DNA of 9,349 nt from Betaproteobacteria bacterium (GTDB taxonomy: Bacteria > Pseudomonadota > Gammaproteobacteria > Burkholderiales > SG8-39), in the NCBI GenBank assembly GCA_029858545.1, contig JAOUFA010000125.1:1-9349 (forward strand). The letters run 5' to 3'. This document shows positions 1 through 6,659 of the stretch, piece after piece (within the stretch, counting starts at the first letter, position 1; each line of letters begins with the position of its first letter). A program made the position numbers and the translations under genes. The notes under the pieces were generated by a model, which worked only from the letters and a program-made list of their open reading frames with translations, was not told where the DNA came from and made no database searches.

Positions 1-118
1 ATCGCCACGACTCCCGTGCGTGTTGCTGGGCGCTTCCATACTACGCTTCGCCGGGCACGATGCCTAGGGGAGAACCGGGGGGCGATCCATATTTGACTCG
101 CCTCAACGCACGCGGGCT
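1..118 (-). other. Region downstream of purA; possible start of the next gene
   Basis: No certain gene is visible in the 118 bases after the purA stop. On the minus strand a frame opens at an ATG (39-37) and stays open to the window edge for 13 codons, but it has no clear Shine-Dalgarno sequence and is too short to identify. A GGGAG motif at 16-12 lies about 9 nt before the terminal AT (2-1), so the next gene could also start exactly at the edge. A weak inverted repeat (81-85 with 98-102, 12-nt loop) follows purA, without a U-tract. In related genomes purA is often followed by rnr or a phosphoribosyltransferase gene, but nothing here shows which applies. Confidence 0.3.
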
Positions 119-1456
119 CTAGGCCGCGCCGAATGGGTGACGCAGTACAATGGTCTCATCGCGGTCCGGACCGGTCGAGATAAGATCGATCGGCACGCCG
201 GTGAGCGCCTCGATTCGCGCGAGATAGTCGCGCGCCGCCGTGGGCAGCGCGTCTTTTTGCTTCGCACCGACCGTGCTTTCCTTCCAGCCCGCCATCTCCT
301 CGTATACCGGCACGCAACGCGCGAGTTCCTCGGCGCCGACGGGCAGAATATCCGAGAGCTTCCCCTCGACCTCGTAGCCGACACAGAGCTTCACCGACTC
401 GACGCCGTCGAGCACGTCGAGCTTGGTGATGCACAGCCCCGACACGCCGTTCAGCTGGATCGAGCGTTTGAGCGCAGCGGCGTCGAACCAGCCGCAGCGG
501 CGCGCGCGCCCGGTGGTCGCGCCGAACTCGTGGCCGCGCGTCGCGAGATAGCGGCCGACATCGTCGGTGAGTTCGGTGGGGAACGGCCCTCCGCCGACGC
601 GCGTCGTATACGCCTTGGTGATGCCGAGCACGTAGTGCAACTGGCCCGGCCCGATGCCCGCACCCGCCGCCGCGGCACCCGAGACGCAGTTCGACGAGGT
701 AACGAAGGGGTAGGTGCCGTGATCGATGTCGAGGAGGCTGCCCTGCGCGCCCTCGAACAGCAGACGCTTGCCCGCGCGGTTCGCCTCGTAGAGCGCGCGC
801 GGCACATCGGCCACCATCGGCTCGAGACGCGGCGCGAGCGCGAGCGCGTCATCGAGCGTCTTCTGGAAATCGACCTCGGGCTGCTGGTAATAGTTTTTCA
901 GCAAGAAGTTGTGGAAGTCGAGCAACTGCTGGAGCTTCTCGGCGAAGCGCACCGGTTTGAACAGGTCCTGCAACCGGATCGCGCGGCGCGCGACCTTGTC
1001 CTCGTAGGCCGGGCCGATGCCCCGACCGGTGGTGCCGATCTTCTGCGCGCCCTTGGCCGCCTCGCGGGCATTGTCGATCGCCGCGTGATACGGGAGGATC
1101 AGCGGACAGGCCTCCGAGATGCGCAGCCGGCCGGCGACCTCGACTCCGGCACTCTCCAGTTCGTCCATCTCTTGCACCAGCGCCTGCGGCGAGAGCACCA
1201 CGCCGTTGCCGATATAGCACTCGACGCTCGGGCGCAGGATCCCGGAGGGAATCAGGTGCAGCACGGTCTTTTTCCCCGCGATGACCAGCGTGTGCCCGGC
1301 GTTGTGTCCGCCCTGAAAGCGCACCACGCCCTGCGCGTGATCGGTCAGCCAGTCGACGATCTTGCCCTTGCCCTCGTCGCCCCATTGCGTGCCGATGACC
1401 ACGACGTTTCTTGCGACCGACGGAAGGTTCGATTTTGGATTCACTTGCGTGTTCAC
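119..1456 (-). CDS. purA: Adenylosuccinate synthetase PurA
   Basis: PurA is the cytoplasmic enzyme joining IMP and aspartate, with GTP hydrolysis, to form adenylosuccinate on the way to AMP. The family signatures are all present, numbered from the chosen start: QWGDEGKG at 24-31 with the catalytic Asp27, GGHNAGHT around 49-56 with the likely catalytic His55, GRGIGPAYEDK at 144-154, TTGRARRCGWFD at 314-325, the guanine-binding TKLDVLDG at 344-351 and the C-terminal STGPDRDET. The open frame begins at an ATG at 1486, inside hisZ. I prefer the GTG at 1456-1454, because it overlaps the hisZ TGA as GTGA and follows a GGACGGGGAAA purine stretch. This gives 445 residues against about 430 for the family. 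A second in-frame GTG at 1444-1442 would give 441. Identity is very secure and only the start is open. It is the last recognised gene of the hfq cluster and is probably coupled to hisZ. Confidence 0.97.
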   Translation of the reverse strand: MNTQVNPKSNLPSVARNVVVIGTQWGDEGKGKIVDWLTDHAQGVVRFQGGHNAGHTLVIAGKKTVLHLIPSGILRPSVECYIGNGVVLSPQALVQEMDELESAGVEVAGRLRISEACPLILPYHAAIDNAREAAKGAQKIGTTGRGIGPAYEDKVARRAIRLQDLFKPVRFAEKLQQLLDFHNFLLKNYYQQPEVDFQKTLDDALALAPRLEPMVADVPRALYEANRAGKRLLFEGAQGSLLDIDHGTYPFVTSSNCVSGAAAAGAGIGPGQLHYVLGITKAYTTRVGGGPFPTELTDDVGRYLATRGHEFGATTGRARRCGWFDAAALKRSIQLNGVSGLCITKLDVLDGVESVKLCVGYEVEGKLSDILPVGAEELARCVPVYEEMAGWKESTVGAKQKDALPTAARDYLARIEALTGVPIDLISTGPDRDETIVLRHPFGAA

Positions 1457-2634
1457 TTTCCCCGTCCAAACGGTTGTACGACCCATATTCCGCGGCGCTT
1501 GACGAGCTTGCGCGTGCAGCCCAATTCTCCGTGATGACGCGCGTGCCCGGGAAGATCCTCGATCACGGTCTCGCCGGCGCGGCGCAGCGACTCGACCCTG
1601 GCGGCGAGCTTCGCATCGCGCGACCTGCTCCCTGTGAGACAGGGCGCGAGAATCGCTTCGCGCGCGGCGGCCACCGGCGCAACCCCGGTGAGCGCGCGCA
1701 AGTAGATCGAGAACCCGGTCGCCGGCCGCGGGCGCCCGAACGCCCTGCCCGCCGCGTCATAGCGCCCGCCACGGGCGATCAGCGCCGATCCGCTCCCGCC
1801 GGCGCCTTCGCAGTAGGCGTCGAACACCACACCGTTGTGATAGTGATAACCGCGCAACTCGGCGAGATCGAAGCTCGTCGGCAGCGAACAGGCATCGGCG
1901 AGCGCGCGCAGCGCGACGAGCGCGCGCCGCAGCGCCGGAATGGCCGGCAGCCTGCGCCGGGCCAGTTCGAGCACCTCGCGCCCGCCGTAGAGCTCGGGCA
2001 GCAGCAGCAGCGCCTCACGCGTACTCTTGCCCAACCCGCGCACGCTCGTGCGCAGCGACGGCAGGTCCTTCTTCTGCAGCGCCTCGAAAAGATCCGCCTC
2101 GAGACCGGCTCGCACGCGCCCGGCTTGCACGATCGAGCGGAACACGTCCACGTGTCCCATGTCGATACGCGCGCCGCGCACGCCCGCCACGGCAAGCGCG
2201 CGGCACAACAGACGCTGGATTTCCTGGTCGCTCTCGATGCCGGCGTGGCCGTAGACCTCGGCGCCGATCTGCAACGGCTCGCGCGTTGCGGAGACGCCTT
2301 CGGGACGAGTATGCAGCACGCTGCCCGCGTAGCACAGGCGCGTCACGCCCTGGCGGTTGAGCAGGTGCGCGTCGATCCTCGCCACCTGCGGAGTGATGTC
2401 CGCGCGCACGCCCATCATCCGACCGCTCAACTGGTCGACCAGCTTGAAGGTGCGCAAATCCAGGTCGTGTCCGGTGCCGGTGAGCAGTGACTCCAGATAC
2501 TCGAGCATCGGCGGCATCACCAGTAGGTAGCCGAACGAGGCGAACAGGTCGAGCAGCCGCCTGCGCAGGACCTCGATGCGAGTCGCCTCGGCGGGCAGGA
2601 TGTCCTCGATGTGCTCGGGTAGCCGCCAGCGCAT
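1453..2634 (-). CDS. hisZ: ATP phosphoribosyltransferase regulatory subunit HisZ
   Basis: HisZ is a catalytically inactive paralogue of histidyl-tRNA synthetase. With short-form HisG it makes the complex for the first step of histidine biosynthesis and carries histidine feedback control. The N-terminal pattern LPEHIEDILP, followed by EYLESLLTGTG, KLVDQLSGR and GVRADITPQVARIDAHLL, is typical of HisZ. A HisRS-like segment FDLAELRGYHYHNG lies near residues 255-268 and ARGGRYD near 287-293. An open frame reaches a GTG at 2643, but I choose the ATG at 2634-2632 because a GGTGA motif lies 5 nt upstream and the family usually begins just before the LPE segment. This gives 393 residues. The gene starts 24 nt after the DUF2065 stop, and its TGA overlaps the purA GTG. 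No hisG is visible in the window. HisRS itself is unlikely because of the length and the ending. Confidence 0.95.
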   Translation of the reverse strand: MRWRLPEHIEDILPAEATRIEVLRRRLLDLFASFGYLLVMPPMLEYLESLLTGTGHDLDLRTFKLVDQLSGRMMGVRADITPQVARIDAHLLNRQGVTRLCYAGSVLHTRPEGVSATREPLQIGAEVYGHAGIESDQEIQRLLCRALAVAGVRGARIDMGHVDVFRSIVQAGRVRAGLEADLFEALQKKDLPSLRTSVRGLGKSTREALLLLPELYGGREVLELARRRLPAIPALRRALVALRALADACSLPTSFDLAELRGYHYHNGVVFDAYCEGAGGSGSALIARGGRYDAAGRAFGRPRPATGFSIYLRALTGVAPVAAAREAILAPCLTGSRSRDAKLAARVESLRRAGETVIEDLPGHARHHGELGCTRKLVKRRGIWVVQPFGRGK

Positions 2635-2658
2635 CTTGATCACCGGTACATCACGGGT

Positions 2659-2847
2659 TCAGCCGTGCGCAAGCCAAAGCAGCAGCACGCCCACCAGCAT
2701 CGAGGTCAGACCGATGAAGCGAATCTGACCTTCGCCCATCTGCGTAATGCGCCGAAAGGTATCGCGCCAGAGGTTCGGCGCGACAAAGGGAAGCACGCCC
2801 TCGATGACCAGCATCAGGGCAAACGCCGTGAGAAACGTCGCGCCCAT
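2659..2847 (-). CDS. DUF2065 (YjeT-like) small inner-membrane protein
   Basis: This 62-residue protein has two predicted membrane segments, about residues 4-23 and 42-60, joined by a polar stretch containing WRDTFRRITQMGEGQIRFIG. The pattern of an N-terminal hydrophobic EGVLPFVAP segment, RDTFRRI and a second helix ending in LLLWLAHG matches the DUF2065/YjeT family. That family is habitually encoded between hflC and purA in proteobacteria, as here. The molecular function is unknown. No good Shine-Dalgarno sequence precedes the ATG. Instead a perfect small hairpin ends 11 nt upstream, so translation may be low or depend on RNA structure. No alternative ATG, GTG or TTG start is visible just upstream in frame. 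Confidence 0.88.
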   Translation of the reverse strand: MGATFLTAFALMLVIEGVLPFVAPNLWRDTFRRITQMGEGQIRFIGLTSMLVGVLLLWLAHG

Positions 2848-2858
2848 TACGGTTGCAG

Positions 2859-2872
2859 GGGGCTCGGGCCCC
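2859..2872 (-). repeat. Perfect GC hairpin before the DUF2065 start
   Basis: On the minus strand GGGGC and GCCCC form a 5-bp stem around the loop CCGA. The 3' arm ends 11 nt before the DUF2065 ATG (2847), where a ribosome-binding site would be expected. No U-tract follows, so it is not an intrinsic terminator. The nearest purine-rich motif, GGAAGGGG, is partly inside the 5' arm. It may tune translation, or it may be a chance product of a GC-rich spacer. Confidence 0.4.
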
Positions 2873-2882
2873 TTCCGGTAAA

Positions 2883-2918
2883 CCCTCTCGTGGCCTTCCC
2901 GCGCCCCCCGCGGCCCCC
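2883..2918 (-). other. G-tract cluster in the hflC-DUF2065 spacer
   Basis: The minus (transcribed-sense) strand carries runs of five, six, three and three G at 2918-2914, 2909-2904, 2900-2898 and 2885-2883. The first three are separated by 3-4 nt and the last by 12 nt. This is close to, but not exactly, the usual G-quadruplex pattern because of the long last loop. The spacer is otherwise non-coding. Whether it folds or acts in expression is unknown. Confidence 0.35.
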
Positions 2919-2928
2919 GGGTCGCCTG

Positions 2929-2950
2929 GACACGGGTGACCTCACCTGTC
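2929..2950 (-). repeat. Imperfect hairpin across the hflC stop codon
   Basis: Arms gaca..ggtg (2929-2932, 2935-2938) and cacc-tgtc (2943-2950) pair over a 4-nt loop with a 2-nt bulge, giving 8 bp in total. The structure spans the hflC TGA (2944-2942). No U-tract follows in the transcript, so it is not a normal intrinsic terminator. It could be a processing or stability element, or it could be chance. Confidence 0.35.
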
Positions 2951-3838
2951 CGCGGCAGCGCGCCTGCCGGCGGAATCTCTCAGGTAGCGGAAGAAGTCCG
3001 AGCTCGGATCGAGCAGCAGAAGGTCGCCCTTGTTGCGAAACGTGGAGCGGTAGGCTTCCATGCTGCGATAGAACGAATAGAACTCGGCGTTCTGCGAGAA
3101 CGCATGCGCGTAGATCGCCGACGAGCGCGCATCGCCCTCGCCCTTGGTACGCTGCGCATCGCGATAGGCTTCGGCGAGGATCACTTCGCGCTGCCGGTCT
3201 GCGTCGGCGCGGATGCGTTCGGATTCGGCCGAGCCGGTCGAGCGCAGCTCGTTGGCAACGCGCTTGCGCTCGGCTTCCATGCGGCGATACACCGACTCGC
3301 TCACTTCGTCAGGCAGGTCGACGCGCTTCAGGCGCACATCGACGATCTCCACGCCAAGGTCGCCGCGCAATTCCTGGTCGGCCTTCCCCCGCACCTCGTT
3401 CATGATGTCGTCGCGCTCGCCCGAGACCACTTCGTGCACGGTGCGCTTGTTGAATTCGTTCTGCAGGCCGCCCGAGATGGTCTGCTTGATCCGCGTCGTG
3501 GCACGCGCCTCGTCGCCGCCGTTGGTCGAGACGTAGAACTGGCGCACGTTGACGATTCGCCATTTGACGAAAGAGTCGACCAGAACCGGTTTCTTTTCCG
3601 AAGTGATGAAGCGCAACGGTTCGGCATCATCGAAGGTCAGGATGCGCATGTCGAAGACGCGCACATTCTGGATGAACGGCCACTTCCAGCCCAGACCCGG
3701 CTTGGTGATGACTTCCTTGACTTCGCCCAACTGGAAGACGATGGCGTTCTGACGCTGGTCGACGGTAAAGATCGCCCCCGACAGCAGGACCAGCAGGCCG
3801 ATCAGTACCGCGACAATGGGACCCAGTGACCGCTTCAT
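2942..3838 (-). CDS. hflC: HflC, FtsH-modulating SPFH-domain membrane protein
   Basis: HflC pairs with HflK in the inner membrane to form a large complex that surrounds and modulates the FtsH protease. The 298-residue product has a short charged N-terminus, one membrane segment at about residues 7-25, then the SPFH/band-7 domain beginning VDQRQNAIVFQLGEV and continuing through PGLGWKWPF and FVKWRI. A long charged, probably coiled-coil stretch rich in Arg, Glu and Ala (about 185-250) follows. The QFY..TNGGDEARA segment and the FYSFYRSMEAYR motif near the C-terminus are typical of HflC. The ATG (3838-3836) overlaps the hflK TGA as ATGA and follows a GGGGAG motif by 5 nt, so start and coupling are well supported. 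A 94-nt non-coding spacer follows. HflC is distinguished from HflK by the short N-terminus and the gene order. Confidence 0.96.
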   Translation of the reverse strand: MKRSLGPIVAVLIGLLVLLSGAIFTVDQRQNAIVFQLGEVKEVITKPGLGWKWPFIQNVRVFDMRILTFDDAEPLRFITSEKKPVLVDSFVKWRIVNVRQFYVSTNGGDEARATTRIKQTISGGLQNEFNKRTVHEVVSGERDDIMNEVRGKADQELRGDLGVEIVDVRLKRVDLPDEVSESVYRRMEAERKRVANELRSTGSAESERIRADADRQREVILAEAYRDAQRTKGEGDARSSAIYAHAFSQNAEFYSFYRSMEAYRSTFRNKGDLLLLDPSSDFFRYLRDSAGRRAAADR

Positions 3839-5031
3839 GGCCGCTCCCCGCGTTCGCGGCTGCGCAGCGATTCACGCGCGCGACCGGCATCGGTCGGTGC
3901 GGGCTCCCTCGCGATCTGCCGCGCCGTACCCGTCACCGGGTCGATCATGGGAATCGCGCCCGCCTGCTGCATCAACTTGTCGAGTGGCAGGTAGAGCATG
4001 TTCCCGCCGCCCTTGTAATCGAGCACGATCTTCGAACTCGAGCTGAGGACCTCCTGCATGGTGTCGAGATAGATGCGCTGGCGCGTCACCGCGGGTGCCT
4101 TGGCGTATTCGCCGAGCACCTGCTTGAAGCGCGAGGCCTCGCCCTCGGCGTTGGCGATCACGCGTTGCTTATAACCGCGCGATTCCTCCATCAGGCGCGC
4201 CGCCGCGCCGCGCGCCTTCGGAATAACGTCGTTGGCGTAGGCCTGGCCCTCGTTCTTCTGGCGCTCGCGGTCCTGGCCCGCCTTGACCGCGTCGTCGAAC
4301 GCGGCCTGCACCTGTTGCGGTGGCTGCGCGCTCTGGATGGTGACGCGCGCAACCTGGATGCCGGTCTTGTAGCGGTCGAGGATCTTCTGCATCATCTCCT
4401 GCGCGCGGAGCTGGATCTCCTCGCGCGATTCGTACAGGATGCCATCCATCTTGCTCTTGCCGATCGCCTGGCGCATCGCCGATTCGGCGACCTGCATCGC
4501 GGTCTCATCCGGGCGCCGCGTCTGGAAAATGAAATCCCTCGCGTCCTTCACGGTGTATTGCACGGCGAACTGCAGATCGACGATATTCTCGTCGTCGGTC
4601 AGCATCAGCGATTCGCGCGAAACCTTCGTTTTGACGTTATTGCGGTAGCCCACTTCCAGGGTGCGTACCTGGGAGGTATTCACGATTTCGTGCGACTGCA
4701 CCGGCCAGGGCATGCGCCAGCGCAGACCCGGACCGGTTTCCTCGGAAAACCGGCCGAAGGTGAGCACCACGCCGCGCTGGCTCGCGTCGACGATGTAAAA
4801 GCCGCTCGCGAGCCATACCAGCGCAATAAGGCCGATGATCAGCCCGACGCCTCCGCCGATCATTCCGGGCGAGGCAGGCGGCCGATCTCCGCCGCCGCGT
4901 CGTGCGCCGAACAAGTCGTTCAGCTTGCGATTGAAGTTGCGCCACAGTTCGTCGAGATCGGGCGGACCGTCTTTGCCGCCACGCGGCCCTTGCGAACCGC
5001 CGCGTCCCCAGTTTGGATCATTTAGCGACAT
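3835..5031 (-). CDS. hflK: HflK, FtsH-modulating SPFH-domain membrane protein
   Basis: HflK is the partner of HflC in the inner-membrane complex that controls FtsH access to membrane substrates. The 398-residue product starts with a Gly/Arg/Pro-rich cytoplasmic tail carrying DLDELWRNFNRKLNDLF (residues 25-41). A membrane helix follows at about 58-79, then the SPFH domain from YIVDASQRGVVLTFGRF through PGLRWRMPWP. A long charged helical region holds SAQPPQQVQAAFDDAVKAGQDR and the family-typical EGEASRF. The C-terminus is Arg-rich and probably disordered. The ATG at 5031 has no recognisable Shine-Dalgarno sequence, as the preceding bases are pyrimidine-rich. No better upstream in-frame start is visible, and MSLNDPNWG matches the usual HflK beginning. 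The gene ends in an ATGA overlap with hflC. Confidence 0.96.
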   Translation of the reverse strand: MSLNDPNWGRGGSQGPRGGKDGPPDLDELWRNFNRKLNDLFGARRGGGDRPPASPGMIGGGVGLIIGLIALVWLASGFYIVDASQRGVVLTFGRFSEETGPGLRWRMPWPVQSHEIVNTSQVRTLEVGYRNNVKTKVSRESLMLTDDENIVDLQFAVQYTVKDARDFIFQTRRPDETAMQVAESAMRQAIGKSKMDGILYESREEIQLRAQEMMQKILDRYKTGIQVARVTIQSAQPPQQVQAAFDDAVKAGQDRERQKNEGQAYANDVIPKARGAAARLMEESRGYKQRVIANAEGEASRFKQVLGEYAKAPAVTRQRIYLDTMQEVLSSSSKIVLDYKGGGNMLYLPLDKLMQQAGAIPMIDPVTGTARQIAREPAPTDAGRARESLRSRERGERP

Positions 5032-5075
5032 GGATGGTTGGAATATAGAGGGAAAGGTTGGTTACCGTACGCGGG

Positions 5076-5119
5076 CCGTGCCGCAATGTGCGTGATATTC
5101 GATAGTGTATGCGGTACGG
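5076..5119 (-). repeat. Hairpin between hflX and hflK
   Basis: Arms 5076-5085 and 5110-5119 match as a 10-bp inverted repeat with a single mismatch (A opposite C in the transcript) and a 24-nt loop. One nucleotide separates it from the hflX TGA. No U-tract follows, so it does not look like an intrinsic terminator. It could slow exonucleases or act as a processing site before the hflK start. It fills about half of the 89-nt hflX-hflK spacer. Confidence 0.4.
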
Positions 5120-5120
5120 G

Positions 5121-6323
5121 TCACAGTGGGAGCGCCGCCGGCGCCGGATTGTCGCGCCGCGCCGCGCGTTCTCGCGCGAATTCCGCAATCGCGTCGCGCA
5201 AGCCGGAGATCCCAAGACCGGTGCGTGCGCTCACAGTTACGCGACGGATCTTACCATATTCGTCGCGCTCGACCCGGTGCCCCAGCCCGGCCAGATCAAT
5301 CTTGTTCCAGACGAGCAACTGCGGCGCCGTGTCGGCGCCGATTTCGGCCAGCACCCTGTCGACTTCCTCGACCTGCCGATCGCGCGCGGGCGACGCGCTG
5401 TCGACGACGTGCAGCAGCAAATCGGCGTGCACCGTTTCCTCGAGTGTCGCCCGGAACGCGGCGACCAGGCCGTGCGGCAGGTCGCTGATGAATCCCACCG
5501 TGTCGGAGATGACCGCATTGCCGGCATCGCCCAGCCAGACGCGGCGCGTGGTGGTGTCGAGGGTCGCGAACAGCTTGTCGGCCTCGTAGGCCTTGGCGTG
5601 CACCAGTGCATTGAACAGCGTCGTCTTGCCGGCATTGGTGTATCCGACGAGCGAAATCGACAGCATCTCCTGGCGCGCACGCGCGCGCCGTTGCACTCCG
5701 CGGCGGCGGCGCAGCTCGTCGAGCTTGCCACGCAGCAGGCGCACCCGCTGTCCGATATAGCGCCGGTCGAGTTCGATCTGTTTTTCGCCCGGGCCGCCGG
5801 TCTTCCCAAGCCCCCCGCGCTGGCGCTCGAGGTGGGTCCAGCCGCGCACCAGGCGCGTCGACAGGCGTTCCAATTGGGCGAGTTCCACCTGGAGCTTTCC
5901 CTCGGTGGTTTTCGCGCGCTGCGCGAAGATCTCCAGGATCAAGTCGGTGCGGTCCATGACGCGGCGAAGGAATACGCGCTCCAGGTTGCGCTGCTGCGCG
6001 GGCGACAGCGCGTGATTGAAAATCACGGTCCCGGCGTTGAGCGCCTCGGCGGCACGACCGATTTCGTCGACCTTACCGCTACCGGCGAAGAGTTTGGGGT
6101 CGGGCCGCGAACGCCGCCCGCGCACGACTTCATGCCGACGCGCTCCCGCGCTTTCGGCGAGACGGGCGATCTCCTCGATCCCCGCCTCGTAGCCGGAATC
6201 GTCGAAATCCAGGCAGACCAGCACCGCGGCGGTGGGGTCGGCGGCGGCAGGTTGTTCGAGCAAGCAGGCGGGGGAAGAGGTTCGCGGGAAGACGGTTGCC
6301 GGGAGGAACGCGGGGGTCGGCAA
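5121..6323 (-). CDS. hflX: GTPase HflX (ribosome-associated)
   Basis: HflX is a cytoplasmic TRAFAC-class GTPase that binds 50S/70S ribosomes and in several bacteria splits stalled ribosomes under stress. The 400-residue product has the N-terminal HflX domain (VIFNHALSPAQQRNLER at 100-116, EGKLQVELAQL at 141-151, TRLVRGWTHLERQ at 156-168). The G domain follows: G1 GYTNAGKTTL at 227-236, G2-region ATLDTTTRRV, G3 DTVGF at 274-278, G4 NKID at 340-343 and G5 SAR at 365-367. The C-terminal VERDEYGKIRRV resembles betaproteobacterial HflX. The linker reads GPGEKQIELDRR (177-188), whereas the form I know is GPGETQLETDRR. The assigned start is a TTG. It lies 18 nt after a GGAGG motif with a hairpin between them. 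A TTG at codon 21 would give a length nearer the family norm but has no ribosome-binding motif. Identity is secure and the start is not. Confidence 0.95.
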   Translation of the reverse strand: MPTPAFLPATVFPRTSSPACLLEQPAAADPTAAVLVCLDFDDSGYEAGIEEIARLAESAGARRHEVVRGRRSRPDPKLFAGSGKVDEIGRAAEALNAGTVIFNHALSPAQQRNLERVFLRRVMDRTDLILEIFAQRAKTTEGKLQVELAQLERLSTRLVRGWTHLERQRGGLGKTGGPGEKQIELDRRYIGQRVRLLRGKLDELRRRRGVQRRARARQEMLSISLVGYTNAGKTTLFNALVHAKAYEADKLFATLDTTTRRVWLGDAGNAVISDTVGFISDLPHGLVAAFRATLEETVHADLLLHVVDSASPARDRQVEEVDRVLAEIGADTAPQLLVWNKIDLAGLGHRVERDEYGKIRRVTVSARTGLGISGLRDAIAEFARERAARRDNPAPAALPL

Positions 6324-6330
6324 GGGATGC

Positions 6331-6346
6331 GGCCCGGTGGGCCTCC
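6331..6346 (-). promoter_or_regulatory. Ribosome-binding motif with hairpin before hflX
   Basis: On the minus strand GGAGG (6346-6342) is the only good Shine-Dalgarno match before hflX, but it lies 18 nt from the TTG (6323-6321). The gap is largely taken up by a perfect hairpin, GGCCC-ACC-GGGCC (6343-6331), whose 5' arm shares the last two G of the motif. Folding would bring GGA close to the TTG but would also hide part of the motif. This may control hflX translation, or the true start may be elsewhere. Confidence 0.35.
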
Positions 6347-6372
6347 GATCATGCGCCGCCCGGTACGCCCTT

Positions 6373-6384
6373 GCGCTGCAGCGC
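6373..6384. repeat. 12-bp perfect palindrome after the hfq stop
   Basis: GCGCTGCAGCGC is a perfect 12-bp palindrome starting 1 nt after the hfq TAG (6388-6386). As RNA it gives only a 4-bp stem with a TGCA loop. It could be a protein-binding site or an mRNA 3'-end element, but GC-rich palindromes of this size are common by chance. Confidence 0.3.
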
Positions 6385-6385
6385 G

Positions 6386-6625
6386 CTAGGCCTCGACGTC
6401 CTTCTCCGGACTGATGGTCACCGCGCGAGCGGGAACTACCGTCGAGATGGCGTGTTTGTACACCATCTGCGTCACCGAATTGCGCAGCAAAACGACATAC
6501 TGGTCGAACGACTCGATCTGTCCCTGCAGCTTGATGCCGTTGACCAGATAGATGGACACCGGAATATGCTCCTTGCGCAGCGCATTCAGGAACGGGTCTT
6601 GTAACAACTGCCCCTTGCCGCTCAT
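6386..6625 (-). CDS. hfq: RNA chaperone Hfq
   Basis: Hfq is a hexameric Sm-like protein that binds small RNAs and mRNAs and promotes their pairing. The 79-residue product is nearly canonical. The N-terminal GQLLQDPFLNALRKE helix carries the proximal-face Gln9 and Asp10 and the rim basics Arg17, Lys18 and His20. The Sm1 strands contain VSIYLVNGIKLQGQIESFDQ, and the Sm2 motif is YKHAISTVVP (56-65), with Tyr56, Lys57 and His58 in the proximal RNA pocket. Tyr43 replaces the Phe42 of E. coli, and the rim reads RKEH instead of RRER; both are ordinary in betaproteobacterial Hfq as I recall it. The C-terminal tail is short (about 12 residues). The ATG follows AAGGA by 7 nt, the best Shine-Dalgarno in the window. 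It is the first gene of the hfq-hflX-hflK-hflC cluster. Confidence 0.98.
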   Translation of the reverse strand: MSGKGQLLQDPFLNALRKEHIPVSIYLVNGIKLQGQIESFDQYVVLLRNSVTQMVYKHAISTVVPARAVTISPEKDVEA

Positions 6626-6659
6626 GTTGTTTTCCTTTCGCGGGAATACCTCAAGCGAT

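Noticed and set aside
14..116. Imperfect long-range inverted repeat (14-26 with 104-116) and a possible tRNA in the region after purA.
   Set aside because: The arms pair only with bulges, and no cloverleaf, T-loop motif or CCA end can be built on either strand.
137..1534. A 465-codon plus-strand open frame opposite purA.
   Set aside because: It mirrors purA codons on the opposite strand in GC-rich DNA; the product is Arg/Ala/Glu-rich with no recognisable domain, while the minus strand encodes a complete PurA.
3826..5025. A 399-codon plus-strand open frame covering all of hflK.
   Set aside because: It arises from GC-biased third positions; the product is of low complexity and the opposite strand is unmistakably HflK.
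5042..5070. A full promoter before hflK.
   Set aside because: The TATATT is a good -10 but no acceptable -35 lies at 16-18 nt, so it is kept only as a remark.
6023..6352. A 109-codon minus-strand frame starting at an ATG between hfq and hflX.
   Set aside because: It overlaps hflX out of frame and gives a Pro/Arg/Ser-rich product; its open length reflects composition.
5109..6389. A 426-codon plus-strand open frame opposite hflX.
   Set aside because: Same mirror effect; no domain, and it runs past the ends of hflX into spacers without a credible ribosome-binding site.
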